Shown: positions 26,480-35,203 of the stretch, piece by piece
Layout: each line of letters opens with the position of its first letter
Numbering within the stretch: the first letter of the stretch is position 1
DNA from: Polyangiaceae bacterium
Lineage (GTDB): Bacteria; Myxococcota_A; Polyangia; Polyangiales; Polyangiaceae
Length of the DNA stretch: 64,000 nucleotides
Assembly: GCA_041389725.1 (NCBI GenBank)
Contig: JAWKRG010000002.1
Span: 1,302,001 to 1,366,000 of the forward strand
Reading direction: 5' to 3'
The notes under the pieces: generated by a model
What the model saw: the letters and a program-made list of their open reading frames with translations, nothing else
What the model was told of the DNA's origin: nothing
Database searches by the model: none
Program-made: the position numbers and the translations under genes

Positions 26480-28158
26480 TGCCTGCGAAGCTCTGGAGCG
26501 ATTCCCGCGGCGCCATGATGGTCGCCGGCATCTTTCTGGCCTGCTTCTTGGCCGCGGGGCTCTGGTACATCGTGGGCGTCAGCAGCGCCATCGTGTACCG
26601 CGAGCGAGTCCAAGACGCCGCCGACGGTGTCGCTTTTGCCAGCGCCGTCTATCACGCGCGAGGCATGAACATCATCGGATCCTTGAACATCATCATGGCC
26701 GCGATGCTCGGCTTGGTAGTGGCGGTTCGGCTGCTCAAGTTTCTGAACCAGACCGCGATGTTCATCGGTTGTGGCTGCGCTCCGGTCCCGTTCATCGGTC
26801 CCGCGTGCGCCGGAGTCTGCAGCACGACCAAAGGCATCCAGAACCCCATCTCCCAGGCGGAGATCCGCGTGACTCAACTGTACAACAAGGTCGGGCCGAT
26901 TCTGAGCACGACCCAGAAGGGTGTCGCCATCGCCATGCCCTGGGTTGCGGAGGCTAAAGCGATAGCCGTCTCTCAGAAGTACAAGCCGGACGTGGTGTTC
27001 GGCGCCACGGTCAGTGCCTCGATGGTCCCCTTGGGCGACCGATTGGGGCTGCCCGTTCAGGAAGGAGACGATGCCGTGCTGTGCGGCAAGGTCTCCAGCG
27101 GGATCGTGGATCTCACCTTCGACACGCTTCATCTGCCAGGCATGGTCAAGGGTTGGGTCGGCGGCACGCTGGAAGGTTTCGTTGCCAGCTTCTGCGGCGG
27201 CGGCGATCTGATCGACCCCAAGAAACAAGAAGAAATCGTCAAGAAGGAGGAGGACAAGCAAGTCGACAAGCGCTGCGACTTCGAAGGCAAAGTCAGCAAA
27301 GCACTGAACGACCCCTTGGGAATGTTCTCGGTTCCGGCAATCGAACAAGCGCGCCAGGACCACATCGACGGCAAGGTCGATCTCACTCAACTGCAGTGCT
27401 ACGGAGCGCACCGCCTCGGCATGCTGTCGGAACTGTCCGGGCTCGGGGCCACCAAGACCTTCACGATTCCGGACCCACCCCCGCCGTGCCCCTTCGACCG
27501 CGGGCAGTGCGAGGTTCGAGCGCGCGCCGACATCCGAGCGAAGCGTGAGGCCGAACTGAAGGCAGCTGGAGTGACCGACGGTGCTGGCACCACCATCGAC
27601 GCCGATGCGCGAAAGAAGACCACGCCCAAGATCGCGTATGGACCGGCAACCAACGGAGACGAGTACTTCCAAGTGTGGTCGCTGGTGCTGGCGCGCAACG
27701 ATCGGGCGGCCACCCCCGCGAAGGGAGTCGAGCTAGCTGCCCATCACAAGGCGCAGGCGGCCAAGCTCGGCTTCTTCTCCCGCTTGGGCTGGGCTCAAGC
27801 CGAGTTTTACTACGACCACGACAAGAAGTGGAGCGACGAGGTCGGCGAGAACGAAGCCATGTGGAACTTGCGCTGGCGCGCGCGCCTTCGCCGCGTCAAG
27901 CCCCCGACCATCGACGTGTTGGAGGATCTCAGCGGGGACCTACTGGGACGGATACGCGGCCAACTGCACGACGCGCTCTTCGGCGATGAAAGCGACGACG
28001 GGGATCAGGATGGTTTCGTCGATGCATTGCTGGAGCTGGGCTTCGACAAGATCGCAACCAACATCGAGTCCACGGTTCACGACAAAGCCGTCGAGGGAGA
28101 TGACAAGATCGAAGAAAGCGTGCGAGAGCATTGGCAGAAGTTCGGAGGGATCCACTGA
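26479..28158 (+). CDS. TadG-like assembly protein
   Basis: 559 residues from a GTG, with GGGAGGGAG just upstream overlapping the previous stop. The N-terminus 'SDSRGAMMVAGIFLACFLAAGLWYIVGV' is the TadE/TadG-like anchoring helix; 'RVQDAADGVAFASA' is the usual continuation ('..AADAAALAAA') of TadG-type proteins. The long C-terminal region has a cysteine cluster (CGCAPVPF...CAGVC), a Lys/Glu-rich helix and ends acidic ('DGDQDGFVDALLE', an EF-hand-like loop, D-x-D-x-D-G). It lacks a recognisable von Willebrand A domain. Role inferred: envelope-anchored component of the pseudopilus. Confidence 0.75.
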   Translation: MPAKLWSDSRGAMMVAGIFLACFLAAGLWYIVGVSSAIVYRERVQDAADGVAFASAVYHARGMNIIGSLNIIMAAMLGLVVAVRLLKFLNQTAMFIGCGCAPVPFIGPACAGVCSTTKGIQNPISQAEIRVTQLYNKVGPILSTTQKGVAIAMPWVAEAKAIAVSQKYKPDVVFGATVSASMVPLGDRLGLPVQEGDDAVLCGKVSSGIVDLTFDTLHLPGMVKGWVGGTLEGFVASFCGGGDLIDPKKQEEIVKKEEDKQVDKRCDFEGKVSKALNDPLGMFSVPAIEQARQDHIDGKVDLTQLQCYGAHRLGMLSELSGLGATKTFTIPDPPPPCPFDRGQCEVRARADIRAKREAELKAAGVTDGAGTTIDADARKKTTPKIAYGPATNGDEYFQVWSLVLARNDRAATPAKGVELAAHHKAQAAKLGFFSRLGWAQAEFYYDHDKKWSDEVGENEAMWNLRWRARLRRVKPPTIDVLEDLSGDLLGRIRGQLHDALFGDESDDGDQDGFVDALLELGFDKIATNIESTVHDKAVEGDDKIEESVREHWQKFGGIH

Positions 28159-28670
28159 TGCGGCGGCGCGGCCTGCGAGGTGCAGCGATGGTGGAAGCAC
28201 TGAGCCTACTGACGCTCTTCGTGCTGTTGTGCATCCTCATCATGTACGCCTTCGAGTTGTACGGGCACGTGCTCAACGCCAAGAGCGAGGCGCGGAGTTC
28301 GGCGTGGGCTCATGCCCTGAACTCGTGCAAGGGCAACGCGGGGACCGCGACGACCGCGACCGACGCAGACGGCGCCACCCTGGACGACGTACTCGACGAC
28401 GATCACGCCTCCGGCACCGCCGAGGACATGCCCATGGAAGGGGAGCAGCTTCTCGGGGATTCCGCCGGACACGTCACGATCAACGACAGTTGGGGAGTAG
28501 CGCGAGCCTCGGCCAAACGCACCGTCCTGCGTACGTTGCCGGGCGCCCCCTCCCACGACATTCACGCCAGCTTCGAAGTGCAATGCGACGAGGAACCCAA
28601 GGGCGCGAGCCCCGCGGATCTCCTGAGCTTCCTCTGGAATCTGCCGAGCACTCTCAACCTGTCCAAGTGA
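28158..28670 (+). CDS. TadE-like pseudopilin
   Basis: 170 residues. 'RRRGLRGAAMVEALSLLTLFVLLCILIMYAFEL' carries the cleavage motif (Gly, then AAMVE, Glu at +5) and a single helix, as in TadE-type minor pilins. The ectodomain is short, acidic in the middle (Asp/Thr-rich 'TATDADGATLDDVLDDD'). Its ATG overlaps the TadG-like stop (TGATG), so it is translationally coupled. It is the third protein of the cluster with this motif. Confidence 0.75.
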   Translation: MRRRGLRGAAMVEALSLLTLFVLLCILIMYAFELYGHVLNAKSEARSSAWAHALNSCKGNAGTATTATDADGATLDDVLDDDHASGTAEDMPMEGEQLLGDSAGHVTINDSWGVARASAKRTVLRTLPGAPSHDIHASFEVQCDEEPKGASPADLLSFLWNLPSTLNLSK

Positions 28671-28677
28671 GCGCCCA

Positions 28678-29622
28678 ATGAGCAAACCGAGCAGAAACCA
28701 CCTCTTCTTGGCGCGCATGCTGAACGCCTGGACGACAGGTGCGAAGCGATGGCTTCGAGTCGCCGCCTACGTTGCTTGCGTATTCGTGATGTTGGCCGCG
28801 GCGAGCATTGCATCGGCCAAGAGCAGCGTGAGCGAAGCAGCCCTGGCCACAGGACGGCAACTAGCTGGGTTCGAAGACTTGATGGGCTACGGAGCGAATC
28901 GGGTGCTTCTCAACGGGGAGGTCGTCAACGTGGCAACTGCGGACAGCGATCAGGATCTCGAGCAAGTGCTCGATCGCTTCGAGACTCATTGCCGACGGAA
29001 CGACCCTGGCAGCGACCTCTTTCAGAATCCCACGGCGCTTTCCAGCGCGAGCGTGCAACGCGACAGCAGTCCGGGTGTGCTTCGCCGCCAAGGTCCTCGT
29101 GACGGCATGGTCGCTTGCCTGGTGAGTCAGCAGGACTCCGCTCCGACGCTGGCCGGGCGGCTGGAGCGGTTCGGGGAGACCCTCAATCTGTCCGACGTGG
29201 GTCACTTGCGCTACGCCTACGCCAAGCGAACCGCCAAGGGGAAGACCCACGTTCTCACTGCTTGGACTCGCGAAAACTTCAGCTTGAAGTCGTTCCTCGG
29301 CGAGACCAACCACGACGCACCCGGAACGGATACTCCCGGTGCCGCAAGGCCGAGAAACTCAGTGCGGCTGTTGAGTGCCGAAGTCGAAGGTTTGCCAGTC
29401 GCGACGCGCGTCTACCAAGCCCCAGGCGAACCGTCGACGCTCCTGAAACACTACTCCGCCGACATGGTGGCCTTGGGTTGGACACCTGTCCGCGGACTCG
29501 AGAAGAATCTTCCCGACGGCTTGGCGTTCAGCAAAGCCGGCACGACAGTCATGGTGTTCGCAACCGCCAACGAGAGCGGATCGGCACTTTCCATCGTGCA
29601 GTCTCGCAGCGGCAATCGCTGA
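28678..29622 (+). CDS. Secreted/membrane hypothetical protein of the pseudopilin cluster
   Basis: 314 residues. A single N-terminal helix (about 26-46, 'VAAYVACVFVMLAAASIASA') ends in an Ala-x-Ala signal-peptidase-type site, so the rest is probably periplasmic or secreted. The body has a 'SLKSFLGET' segment and a C-terminal part 'GLPVATRVYQAPGEPSTLLKHYSADMVALGWTPVRGL' that resembles Ala/Gly-rich small domains found at the ends of pilus-associated proteins. No family recognised. It starts 7 bp after the TadE-like gene, so it is the fifth gene of the operon. Confidence 0.65.
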   Translation: MSKPSRNHLFLARMLNAWTTGAKRWLRVAAYVACVFVMLAAASIASAKSSVSEAALATGRQLAGFEDLMGYGANRVLLNGEVVNVATADSDQDLEQVLDRFETHCRRNDPGSDLFQNPTALSSASVQRDSSPGVLRRQGPRDGMVACLVSQQDSAPTLAGRLERFGETLNLSDVGHLRYAYAKRTAKGKTHVLTAWTRENFSLKSFLGETNHDAPGTDTPGAARPRNSVRLLSAEVEGLPVATRVYQAPGEPSTLLKHYSADMVALGWTPVRGLEKNLPDGLAFSKAGTTVMVFATANESGSALSIVQSRSGNR

Positions 29623-29693
29623 GCACGACGCACCGGGAAAGCGACGCGAGACTCGGACGCCGCGGCACAGACCCGCCAGGCGCGCGCGTCGAA

Positions 29694-31043
29694 CTAGTCG
29701 TCGTCCCCCTCACCGGCTTCAGCCTTGGTCCTGAGAGTCTTGCGGTCTACGTCCAAGATCCTGGCAGCGCGGCTCTTGTTGCCACCCACGCTCGCCAGCA
29801 CCCGGCGTACGTAGTCGCTTTCCACCTGGGCGAGCGTCCGTGTCAGATCCTCCGCCTCAGGCCCGGTGGTGAAGCGCATGGTTGCGGGCAGGTCCGCAGC
29901 CTCGACGCTGTCCCCTTCCGTCATGACGACTAGGCGCTGGATGGCGTTCTCGAGTTCGCGCACGTTGCCCGGCCACGGATAGCGTTGGAATATCTCGAGG
30001 ACCCGATCGGAAAGAGTGAGCGCAGAGCGACCGTACTCTGCGCTGAACTTTCGCACGAAGTGGCGCATCAGCACTTCGATATCGGAGCCACGTTCGCGCA
30101 GCGGGGGAACGACGAACGACAGGACGTTGATGCGAAAGTAGAGATCCTCGCGGAAGCTTCCAGAGTGAACGAGTTGTTCCAGGTTCTTGTTCGTGGCCGC
30201 GATGACGCGGACGTCGACGCCCCGAGGGCGCGTCGAACCCAACATGGAGACTTGCTTGTCCTGCAGCACGCGCAGCAGCTTCACTTGCATCGCTTGACTG
30301 GTCTCAGCGATCTCGTCGAGAAAGATGGTACCGCCATCCGCCGTGATGAAATAGCCAGCGCGCGACTCGGTTGCGCCGGTGAAGGCACCTTTCACGTGAC
30401 CAAAGAGCTCACTCTCCAGCAAGTCCTGCGGGATGGCCCCGCAGTTGACCGTCACGAAGGGAGCAGCTGAACGCTCGCTTCCATAGTGTATCGCGCGTGC
30501 CACCAGCTCCTTGCCTGTCCCGCTTTCCCCGGTAATCAGCACGGTGGCGCTACCGCGGGACGCACGCCGGATCTGCTCACGAAGGCTCAGCATCGCGGCG
30601 GAATCTCCCAGCAAGCCGTGCCAACCAGCCGGCGGCGGTGGCGCATCCTGCGGTGCTCGATGCAGCGCCAACTTGGCGATTGCGTGACGCACCGCAGTCA
30701 TCAGCTCTGCATCCGTGAAGGGCTTCGTCAGATAGTCGGTGGCACCGTTCTTGAGCGAAGCGACCGCGCCGCCGACATTGGGATACCCAGTGATCACCAT
30801 GACTTCAGTGTTCTTGAAGTTGTCCCGCACCTCGCGAACGAGATCGAGCCCACTGACTCGCGGCATCTTCACGTCCGTGACGACCAAATCGACATGGTCA
30901 TGGCGAAGCACTTCCAACGCCTCGCGAACGCTCGCTGCAGATTGAACGTGATAGCCTGCCGCTTCCAGGTTGCGGCGCAACACGGTGCGCGTCGCCTCCG
31001 AATCGTCGACGACCAAGATTCGCTGCTGCTCCTCGCCCGACAT
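29694..31043 (-). CDS. Sigma-54-dependent response regulator (NtrC family)
   Basis: 449 residues. Receiver domain 1-120 with Asp57 ('VVTDVKMPR') and Lys107; AAA+ domain with Walker A 'GESGTGKE' (172-179), sigma-54-contact loop 'GAFTGA' (219-224), Walker B 'IFLDEI' and the 'R-finger' region 'FREDLYFRINV'; C-terminal Fis-type helix-turn-helix ('GGNKSRAARILDVDRKTL'). It activates sigma-54 promoters when phosphorylated. Its ATG overlaps the kinase stop (TGATG), and kinase and glutamate dehydrogenase genes lie upstream in the same run. The target promoters are unknown, but the location in a nitrogen-metabolism region suggests nitrogen or respiratory control. Confidence 0.92.
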   Translation of the reverse strand: MSGEEQQRILVVDDSEATRTVLRRNLEAAGYHVQSAASVREALEVLRHDHVDLVVTDVKMPRVSGLDLVREVRDNFKNTEVMVITGYPNVGGAVASLKNGATDYLTKPFTDAELMTAVRHAIAKLALHRAPQDAPPPPAGWHGLLGDSAAMLSLREQIRRASRGSATVLITGESGTGKELVARAIHYGSERSAAPFVTVNCGAIPQDLLESELFGHVKGAFTGATESRAGYFITADGGTIFLDEIAETSQAMQVKLLRVLQDKQVSMLGSTRPRGVDVRVIAATNKNLEQLVHSGSFREDLYFRINVLSFVVPPLRERGSDIEVLMRHFVRKFSAEYGRSALTLSDRVLEIFQRYPWPGNVRELENAIQRLVVMTEGDSVEAADLPATMRFTTGPEAEDLTRTLAQVESDYVRRVLASVGGNKSRAARILDVDRKTLRTKAEAGEGDDD

Positions 31044-32746
31044 CACTCGTGCTCCCCATTCGCCCCAGCGCCTGCTGACGGGAGGTTGACGCAAAAGCGG
31101 GTACCGCGACCCACTTGGCTCGTCACTTCGACGCGCCCGCCGTGGGCACTGACGATGCCGTGTACGACCGCCAGGCCAAGGCCGGTTCCTTCGCCCACTT
31201 CCTTCGTCGTGAAGAACGGCTCGAACAACCGGTGCAGATGTGCTTCCGCAACGCCCGGTCCACTGTCGGCAACCTCGAGCGTGACCCAGCCATCGTGTTC
31301 CCCAGATGCAATGTTCAGCGTGCCACCCTCTGGCATCGCCTGGATGGCGTTGACGACCAAGTTCACCAGCACTTGCTGAAGCTGAGCGGGGTCGCCCATG
31401 ACCCAGCGAGGTGCGTCACCCAGGTTCGACGACACGTTCAGCTGGGCATCCCTGCAGCGTGTCGACATGAGCGTCATCCCGTCACGCACGACGTCGTTGA
31501 AGTCCAGACGCACTCGGCGGGCAGGGGTCTGCCGCGCGAAGAACATCAGCTTCTTGATGATCTCTCGAGCGTAGAGCGATGCCGACACGATGGCATCCAG
31601 GTCGGCTCTCGTCTGGTCGGGGACGTCCGTGGACTTCAAGGCGAGCTGGGCGAATCCCAAGATGTTCGACAGGGGTTCGTTGAGCTCGTGGGCGACGCCC
31701 GCGGCCAACTGTCCGATGGTCGCCAAGCGATCGGAATGGCGGACCTGCTCCTGCAGGTTCATTCGCTCGGTCTCCGCTCGCTTCCGCTCGAGGATGGCAG
31801 CGACGGCACGAGCCACCCCGTCGATCAGATGATGTTCCTCCTTCAGGAACGGCACACTCTCTAGAAGCGGTGGACGCTTCAGCGTCGCACTGGGCGGGAC
31901 GTAGAACACTTCCACTTGCCCGACCGTCGCTCCCCCGACGCGCACACCTGCGCTCAAGCAGTGGGGCCCCACGTCGAAGGCGCGCGAGACGTACGTCTTG
32001 CCCTGCACTACGATACGCGCCGTCGCCACCTCGGGGTACTGCCAGGCAGGCGGCAGTAGCTCGACGATCCTCTGAAGCATGTCATCGACGGCAGAGTCTA
32101 CCTCCGCACCAATCTGAGCGATGGCATACATGCACGCGAGTTCCTTGACGCGTTCAGCCCGCGCAGCTTGGGCTCGCCGGTTCGCGATGGCGACACCAAG
32201 CAGACGAGCCATTTCGGCGAGTTCGTCCAATTCGGCCTGCTCGAACCCGTCGTTCGCGAAGCTTTCGAACTGCAGAACCCCGGAGTTGGACTCGTCGATC
32301 TCGAATGGCAGTAGGATGAGTGAGCGGGTTCGTTCACTTGAGGCCAGCACATGCTCGACGCTTGGCAGACGACCTCCGAGCACTTGGTAGAGGTCGGCGA
32401 TCAGAGCGCCCTCCTCGCTGCCGAAGCGCGGCGGAAGTGTGGCATCGACGGCGGCGAGGGCGCGAGCAATCAGTGGGGCGTCGCGCTCGACGCGAAGCTC
32501 TTCGAAGTCCAGTGAGAGGCGTCCACCGCCCTCCGCACGCCAGAGGAACGTGCGTTCTCCGTCGTCCAGCCAAGCGACCAGCGCGTCGGCGCCACTGGCC
32601 GCGAATAGCAGCGTAGAAGCTTCTCTTAGGAACTCCGTACGCGGAGGCCCTCGATTACTCAGGCGCAACAGGGCTTGGGAACTCGCTTCGATCCGGGCGC
32701 GTTGCCGACCCTCGCGGATCTTCACTGGGCTACTCACGAACCGCAA
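31043..32746 (-). CDS. GAF-containing cytoplasmic sensor histidine kinase
   Basis: 567 residues from a TTG that directly follows the GDH stop (TGATTG); a GTG at 32737 is an alternative. No membrane helix, so it is a soluble sensor. Two GAF-like regions lie in residues about 30-200 and 205-320, then the dimerisation/phospho-acceptor helix 'AAGVAHELNEPLSNI' (348-362, His353), and an ATPase domain with N-box 'NLVVNAIQAMP', 'DSGPGV', 'FEPFFTTK' and 'GTGLGL'. It should phosphorylate the adjacent NtrC-type regulator. The signal is not evident; GAF domains often bind small ligands, haem or nucleotides. Confidence 0.9.
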   Translation of the reverse strand: MRFVSSPVKIREGRQRARIEASSQALLRLSNRGPPRTEFLREASTLLFAASGADALVAWLDDGERTFLWRAEGGGRLSLDFEELRVERDAPLIARALAAVDATLPPRFGSEEGALIADLYQVLGGRLPSVEHVLASSERTRSLILLPFEIDESNSGVLQFESFANDGFEQAELDELAEMARLLGVAIANRRAQAARAERVKELACMYAIAQIGAEVDSAVDDMLQRIVELLPPAWQYPEVATARIVVQGKTYVSRAFDVGPHCLSAGVRVGGATVGQVEVFYVPPSATLKRPPLLESVPFLKEEHHLIDGVARAVAAILERKRAETERMNLQEQVRHSDRLATIGQLAAGVAHELNEPLSNILGFAQLALKSTDVPDQTRADLDAIVSASLYAREIIKKLMFFARQTPARRVRLDFNDVVRDGMTLMSTRCRDAQLNVSSNLGDAPRWVMGDPAQLQQVLVNLVVNAIQAMPEGGTLNIASGEHDGWVTLEVADSGPGVAEAHLHRLFEPFFTTKEVGEGTGLGLAVVHGIVSAHGGRVEVTSQVGRGTRFCVNLPSAGAGANGEHE

Positions 32747-34108
32747 TCATACTACGCCTTGGTCGATCATCGCGTCTGCCACCTTGGCAAAGCCACCGAT
32801 GTTGGCCCCGACGAAGTAGTCACCCGGACGGTCGTGCTTCTGTGCAGTTTCCCGACACGCGCGGTGAATGCTCACCATGATCTCGCGCAGGGCTGCATCG
32901 ACCCGCTCCGCGTCCCAGGACTGGCCCGAGCGGTTCTGGGTCATCTCCAGCCCCGATACCGCGACGCCACCCGCGTTGGAAGCCTTCCCAGGAGCCACCC
33001 AGGCGCCTGCACGCCGGAGGATCTGGAGCGCTTCACGCGTCGTCGGCATGTTCGCCCCCTCGATGACGAACCGACAGCCGTTGGCAACCAGTGCTTTCGC
33101 ATCGGGCTCATCGAGCTCGTGCTGAATTGCGCAAGGAAGTGCCACGTCACAAGGGACTACCCAAGGCCGCGCGTCCGCATGGAACTCTCCACCGAACTTC
33201 TCGGCGTACTCTCGAGCTTCGTCGCGACCGCCCAGCCGCATCGAGAGCAGGTATTCGCACTTTTCTTGGTCGACACCGTTCTGGTCGAACACGTAGCCGT
33301 CGGGTCCCGAAATGGTGACCACGCGCCCACCGAGTTCCGTGACCTTCTTGATTGCACCCCATGCAACGTTGCCGAAGCCAGAGACGCACACAGTCTTGCC
33401 TTTCAGACTTTCTCCGCGGGCTTTCATCATTTCTTCCGCGAAGTAGGCAACACCGAAGCCCGTGGCCTCCGGACGCAGGCGCGAGCCACCCCAAGCGAGG
33501 CCCTTGCCTGTCAACGCTGCGCCGAAAGTGCGGGTCAGGCGTCGGTACTGGCCGAACATGAAGCCGATCTCGCGGGTGCCCACCCCGACATCCCCTGCTG
33601 GTACGTCAGTATCAGGACCGATGTGATGGAACAGTTCGGTCATGTAGTTCTGGGAGAAGCGCATGATCTCGTGTTCGGAGCGCCCGCGAAACGGAAAGTC
33701 GGCACCGCCCTTACCACTGCCGAGCGGCAGTCCCGTCAACGCGTTCTTGAAGGTCTGCTCGAACGCCAGCGCCTTGAGGGAGTCGAGGCCCACGGAGCTG
33801 TGAAAGCGGGTCCCACCTTTGTAGGGACCGAGCGCTCCGTTGAACTGCACGCGCCAGCCGCGGTTTACTTGGATGCGTTGCCGGTCGTCCGTCCAGGTCA
33901 CGCGGAACGCGTGGATTCGATCCGGCTCGACCATTCGCTCCAGCACGCGTGCCGCTTCGTAGCGAGGCGTAGCCAGCAGCAGAGGCGAAATCGAAGAGAA
34001 GACCTCTTCGACAGCATGAAGGAATTCCGTTTCCCAGGGTGACCGTGCGCGAAGCTCGGCCAGCACGCGGGCCGCATAGGGATGCAGCTCCAGTTCGTCG
34101 GTGGTCAT
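32747..34108 (-). CDS. gdhA: NADP-type glutamate dehydrogenase
   Basis: 453 residues, the length of the hexameric class. It matches the GdhA pattern: 'KGGTRFHSSV' (near 95), 'GLPLGSGKGGADF' with the substrate Lys, 'MRFSQNYMTELFHHIGPDTDVPAGDVGVG', a Rossmann region 'GFGNVAWGAIKK', and 'GANMPTT' and 'APGKASNAGGVAVSGLEM' near the end. It interconverts 2-oxoglutarate plus ammonium and glutamate; NADPH preference is inferred from overall similarity to GdhA rather than from a tested residue. It can capture the ammonium formed by the Nrf system downstream. GAGGAG precedes the ATG, which overlaps the Cys-protein stop (ATGA). Confidence 0.93.
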   Translation of the reverse strand: MTTDELELHPYAARVLAELRARSPWETEFLHAVEEVFSSISPLLLATPRYEAARVLERMVEPDRIHAFRVTWTDDRQRIQVNRGWRVQFNGALGPYKGGTRFHSSVGLDSLKALAFEQTFKNALTGLPLGSGKGGADFPFRGRSEHEIMRFSQNYMTELFHHIGPDTDVPAGDVGVGTREIGFMFGQYRRLTRTFGAALTGKGLAWGGSRLRPEATGFGVAYFAEEMMKARGESLKGKTVCVSGFGNVAWGAIKKVTELGGRVVTISGPDGYVFDQNGVDQEKCEYLLSMRLGGRDEAREYAEKFGGEFHADARPWVVPCDVALPCAIQHELDEPDAKALVANGCRFVIEGANMPTTREALQILRRAGAWVAPGKASNAGGVAVSGLEMTQNRSGQSWDAERVDAALREIMVSIHRACRETAQKHDRPGDYFVGANIGGFAKVADAMIDQGVV

Positions 34109-34389
34109 CGGTACTCCTCGCAGTGCCACACGCCTGACGCGCGCCCAGGCAACGTGCAGACGGAGAGGTGGTCGCAGTTGGCGCACAGGCCGGGAACCGC
34201 GAGAGCCGTGTCAGGCTCGCGCGGTTCGGGAGCGGCATCACTGATGCGCCGGATCGGCACCCTGTCGTCGAACTCTTCGCAGTTCCAGATGGGGGGCTCG
34301 AGATGACGCAGGTGCATGCACGTTCCCGCAAAATTGCAGGTCACGCACAGGCCGGAAAGCTTGGGACGTCGCGATTGCTGGTCGAACAT
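34105..34389 (-). CDS. Small double four-cysteine protein
   Basis: 94 residues carrying two copies of one motif: C15-x2-C18-x5-C24-x12-C37 and C69-x2-C72-x5-C78-x11-C90, each preceded by 'GLC' and ending in 'W-x-C-E-E-Y/F'. Each unit could bind zinc or an iron-sulfur centre. I associate this motif with uncharacterised small proteins. GAGGAG precedes the ATG, and the stop overlaps the GdhA start by 4 bp. Translational coupling to glutamate dehydrogenase suggests a regulatory or redox-sensing role for that enzyme, or for the kinase downstream; this is inference. Confidence 0.8.
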   Translation of the reverse strand: MFDQQSRRPKLSGLCVTCNFAGTCMHLRHLEPPIWNCEEFDDRVPIRRISDAAPEPREPDTALAVPGLCANCDHLSVCTLPGRASGVWHCEEYR

Positions 34390-34504
34390 GGTCACTCCTC
34401 GACCCGCGCCGAGAGCAACTCGCGTGCCGCACAAGAGTGCCGTGCTTGGAGCGTTCCGCCTTCCGCGAAGCTGGGGAAGAAATGCTCAGCTGCCCAAGTT
34501 TTCC

Positions 34505-35203
34505 TCAGAACGATCGCTGCTTGCTCGTCTCGGCGCGGGCCGGCGTGAGGGGCGGTTGCGCGCGACGACCCGCCGCTCCTCGCCGCGCGGCTGCGAGGCG
34601 ATACGCAACCAGAGCTCCGACGACGCCGGCGGACGCCAAGTAGACGCCCGAGAGGGCGCGCGCATCCGTGCCGGCAGCAACGCCATGAATCAGAGCCGCC
34701 GCGTACGCTCCGAAGGACGCATAGTGCAAGGAGCGCCAGACCTTCGCTCCGATTCGCTTTCTCCACGAGAAGCTCAGGTGGACGACCAGGAGTCCGTACG
34801 CGGCCACGACCCCCAGGGCGACGGCGAGCGGGCGATACGTGGAGAGGAAGGGAACCAACAGGTCGAGAACGTCGAAGCGAACGAAACGATCGCCAAGGAG
34901 CGCACCTGCGTGAATCGCGGTGGTCGCCAGTGCCACGACCGAGAGCCACTGGTGTACTTCGACGACGCGTGCACGCGGGATGAGCCGATCCGCAGCGCGG
35001 GTCGAGATGAAGAGTCCGAATGCGACATCCAGGGACAGGGCAAGGAACGCCGTGACGCCAGCCGCTCGTGACGTGATCCACAGCGACACACCCGTCAGCT
35101 TCGGTATGACGCCCGCTGCGAGACCCGAGCGAGTCGCGACCGCATCGAGCACGAGCAGTACCGCGATTCCCAGGGCAACACCGAGGGTGAGCTGTCTACG
35201 CAT
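34505..35203 (-). CDS. Ferric-reductase-like (FRD) transmembrane protein
   Basis: 232 residues with about six helices. Two His pairs in the ferric-reductase/MsrQ spacing, His84/His98 ('VEVHQWL...AIHAGAL') and His160/His173 ('SLHYASF...LIHGVA'), are set to hold two b-type haems across the membrane. There is no FAD/NADPH domain. Such proteins pass electrons from quinol or a flavoprotein through the membrane. Start 35203 follows GGAGATCC and overlaps the ApbE stop by 8 bp, so it belongs to the redox operon ending here. The electron donor and acceptor are unknown. Confidence 0.8.
   Translation of the reverse strand: MRRQLTLGVALGIAVLLVLDAVATRSGLAAGVIPKLTGVSLWITSRAAGVTAFLALSLDVAFGLFISTRAADRLIPRARVVEVHQWLSVVALATTAIHAGALLGDRFVRFDVLDLLVPFLSTYRPLAVALGVVAAYGLLVVHLSFSWRKRIGAKVWRSLHYASFGAYAAALIHGVAAGTDARALSGVYLASAGVVGALVAYRLAAARRGAAGRRAQPPLTPARAETSKQRSF

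Noticed and set aside
26203..27672. Minus-strand 489-residue frame
   Set aside because: Antisense to the TadG-like gene; no recognised domain.
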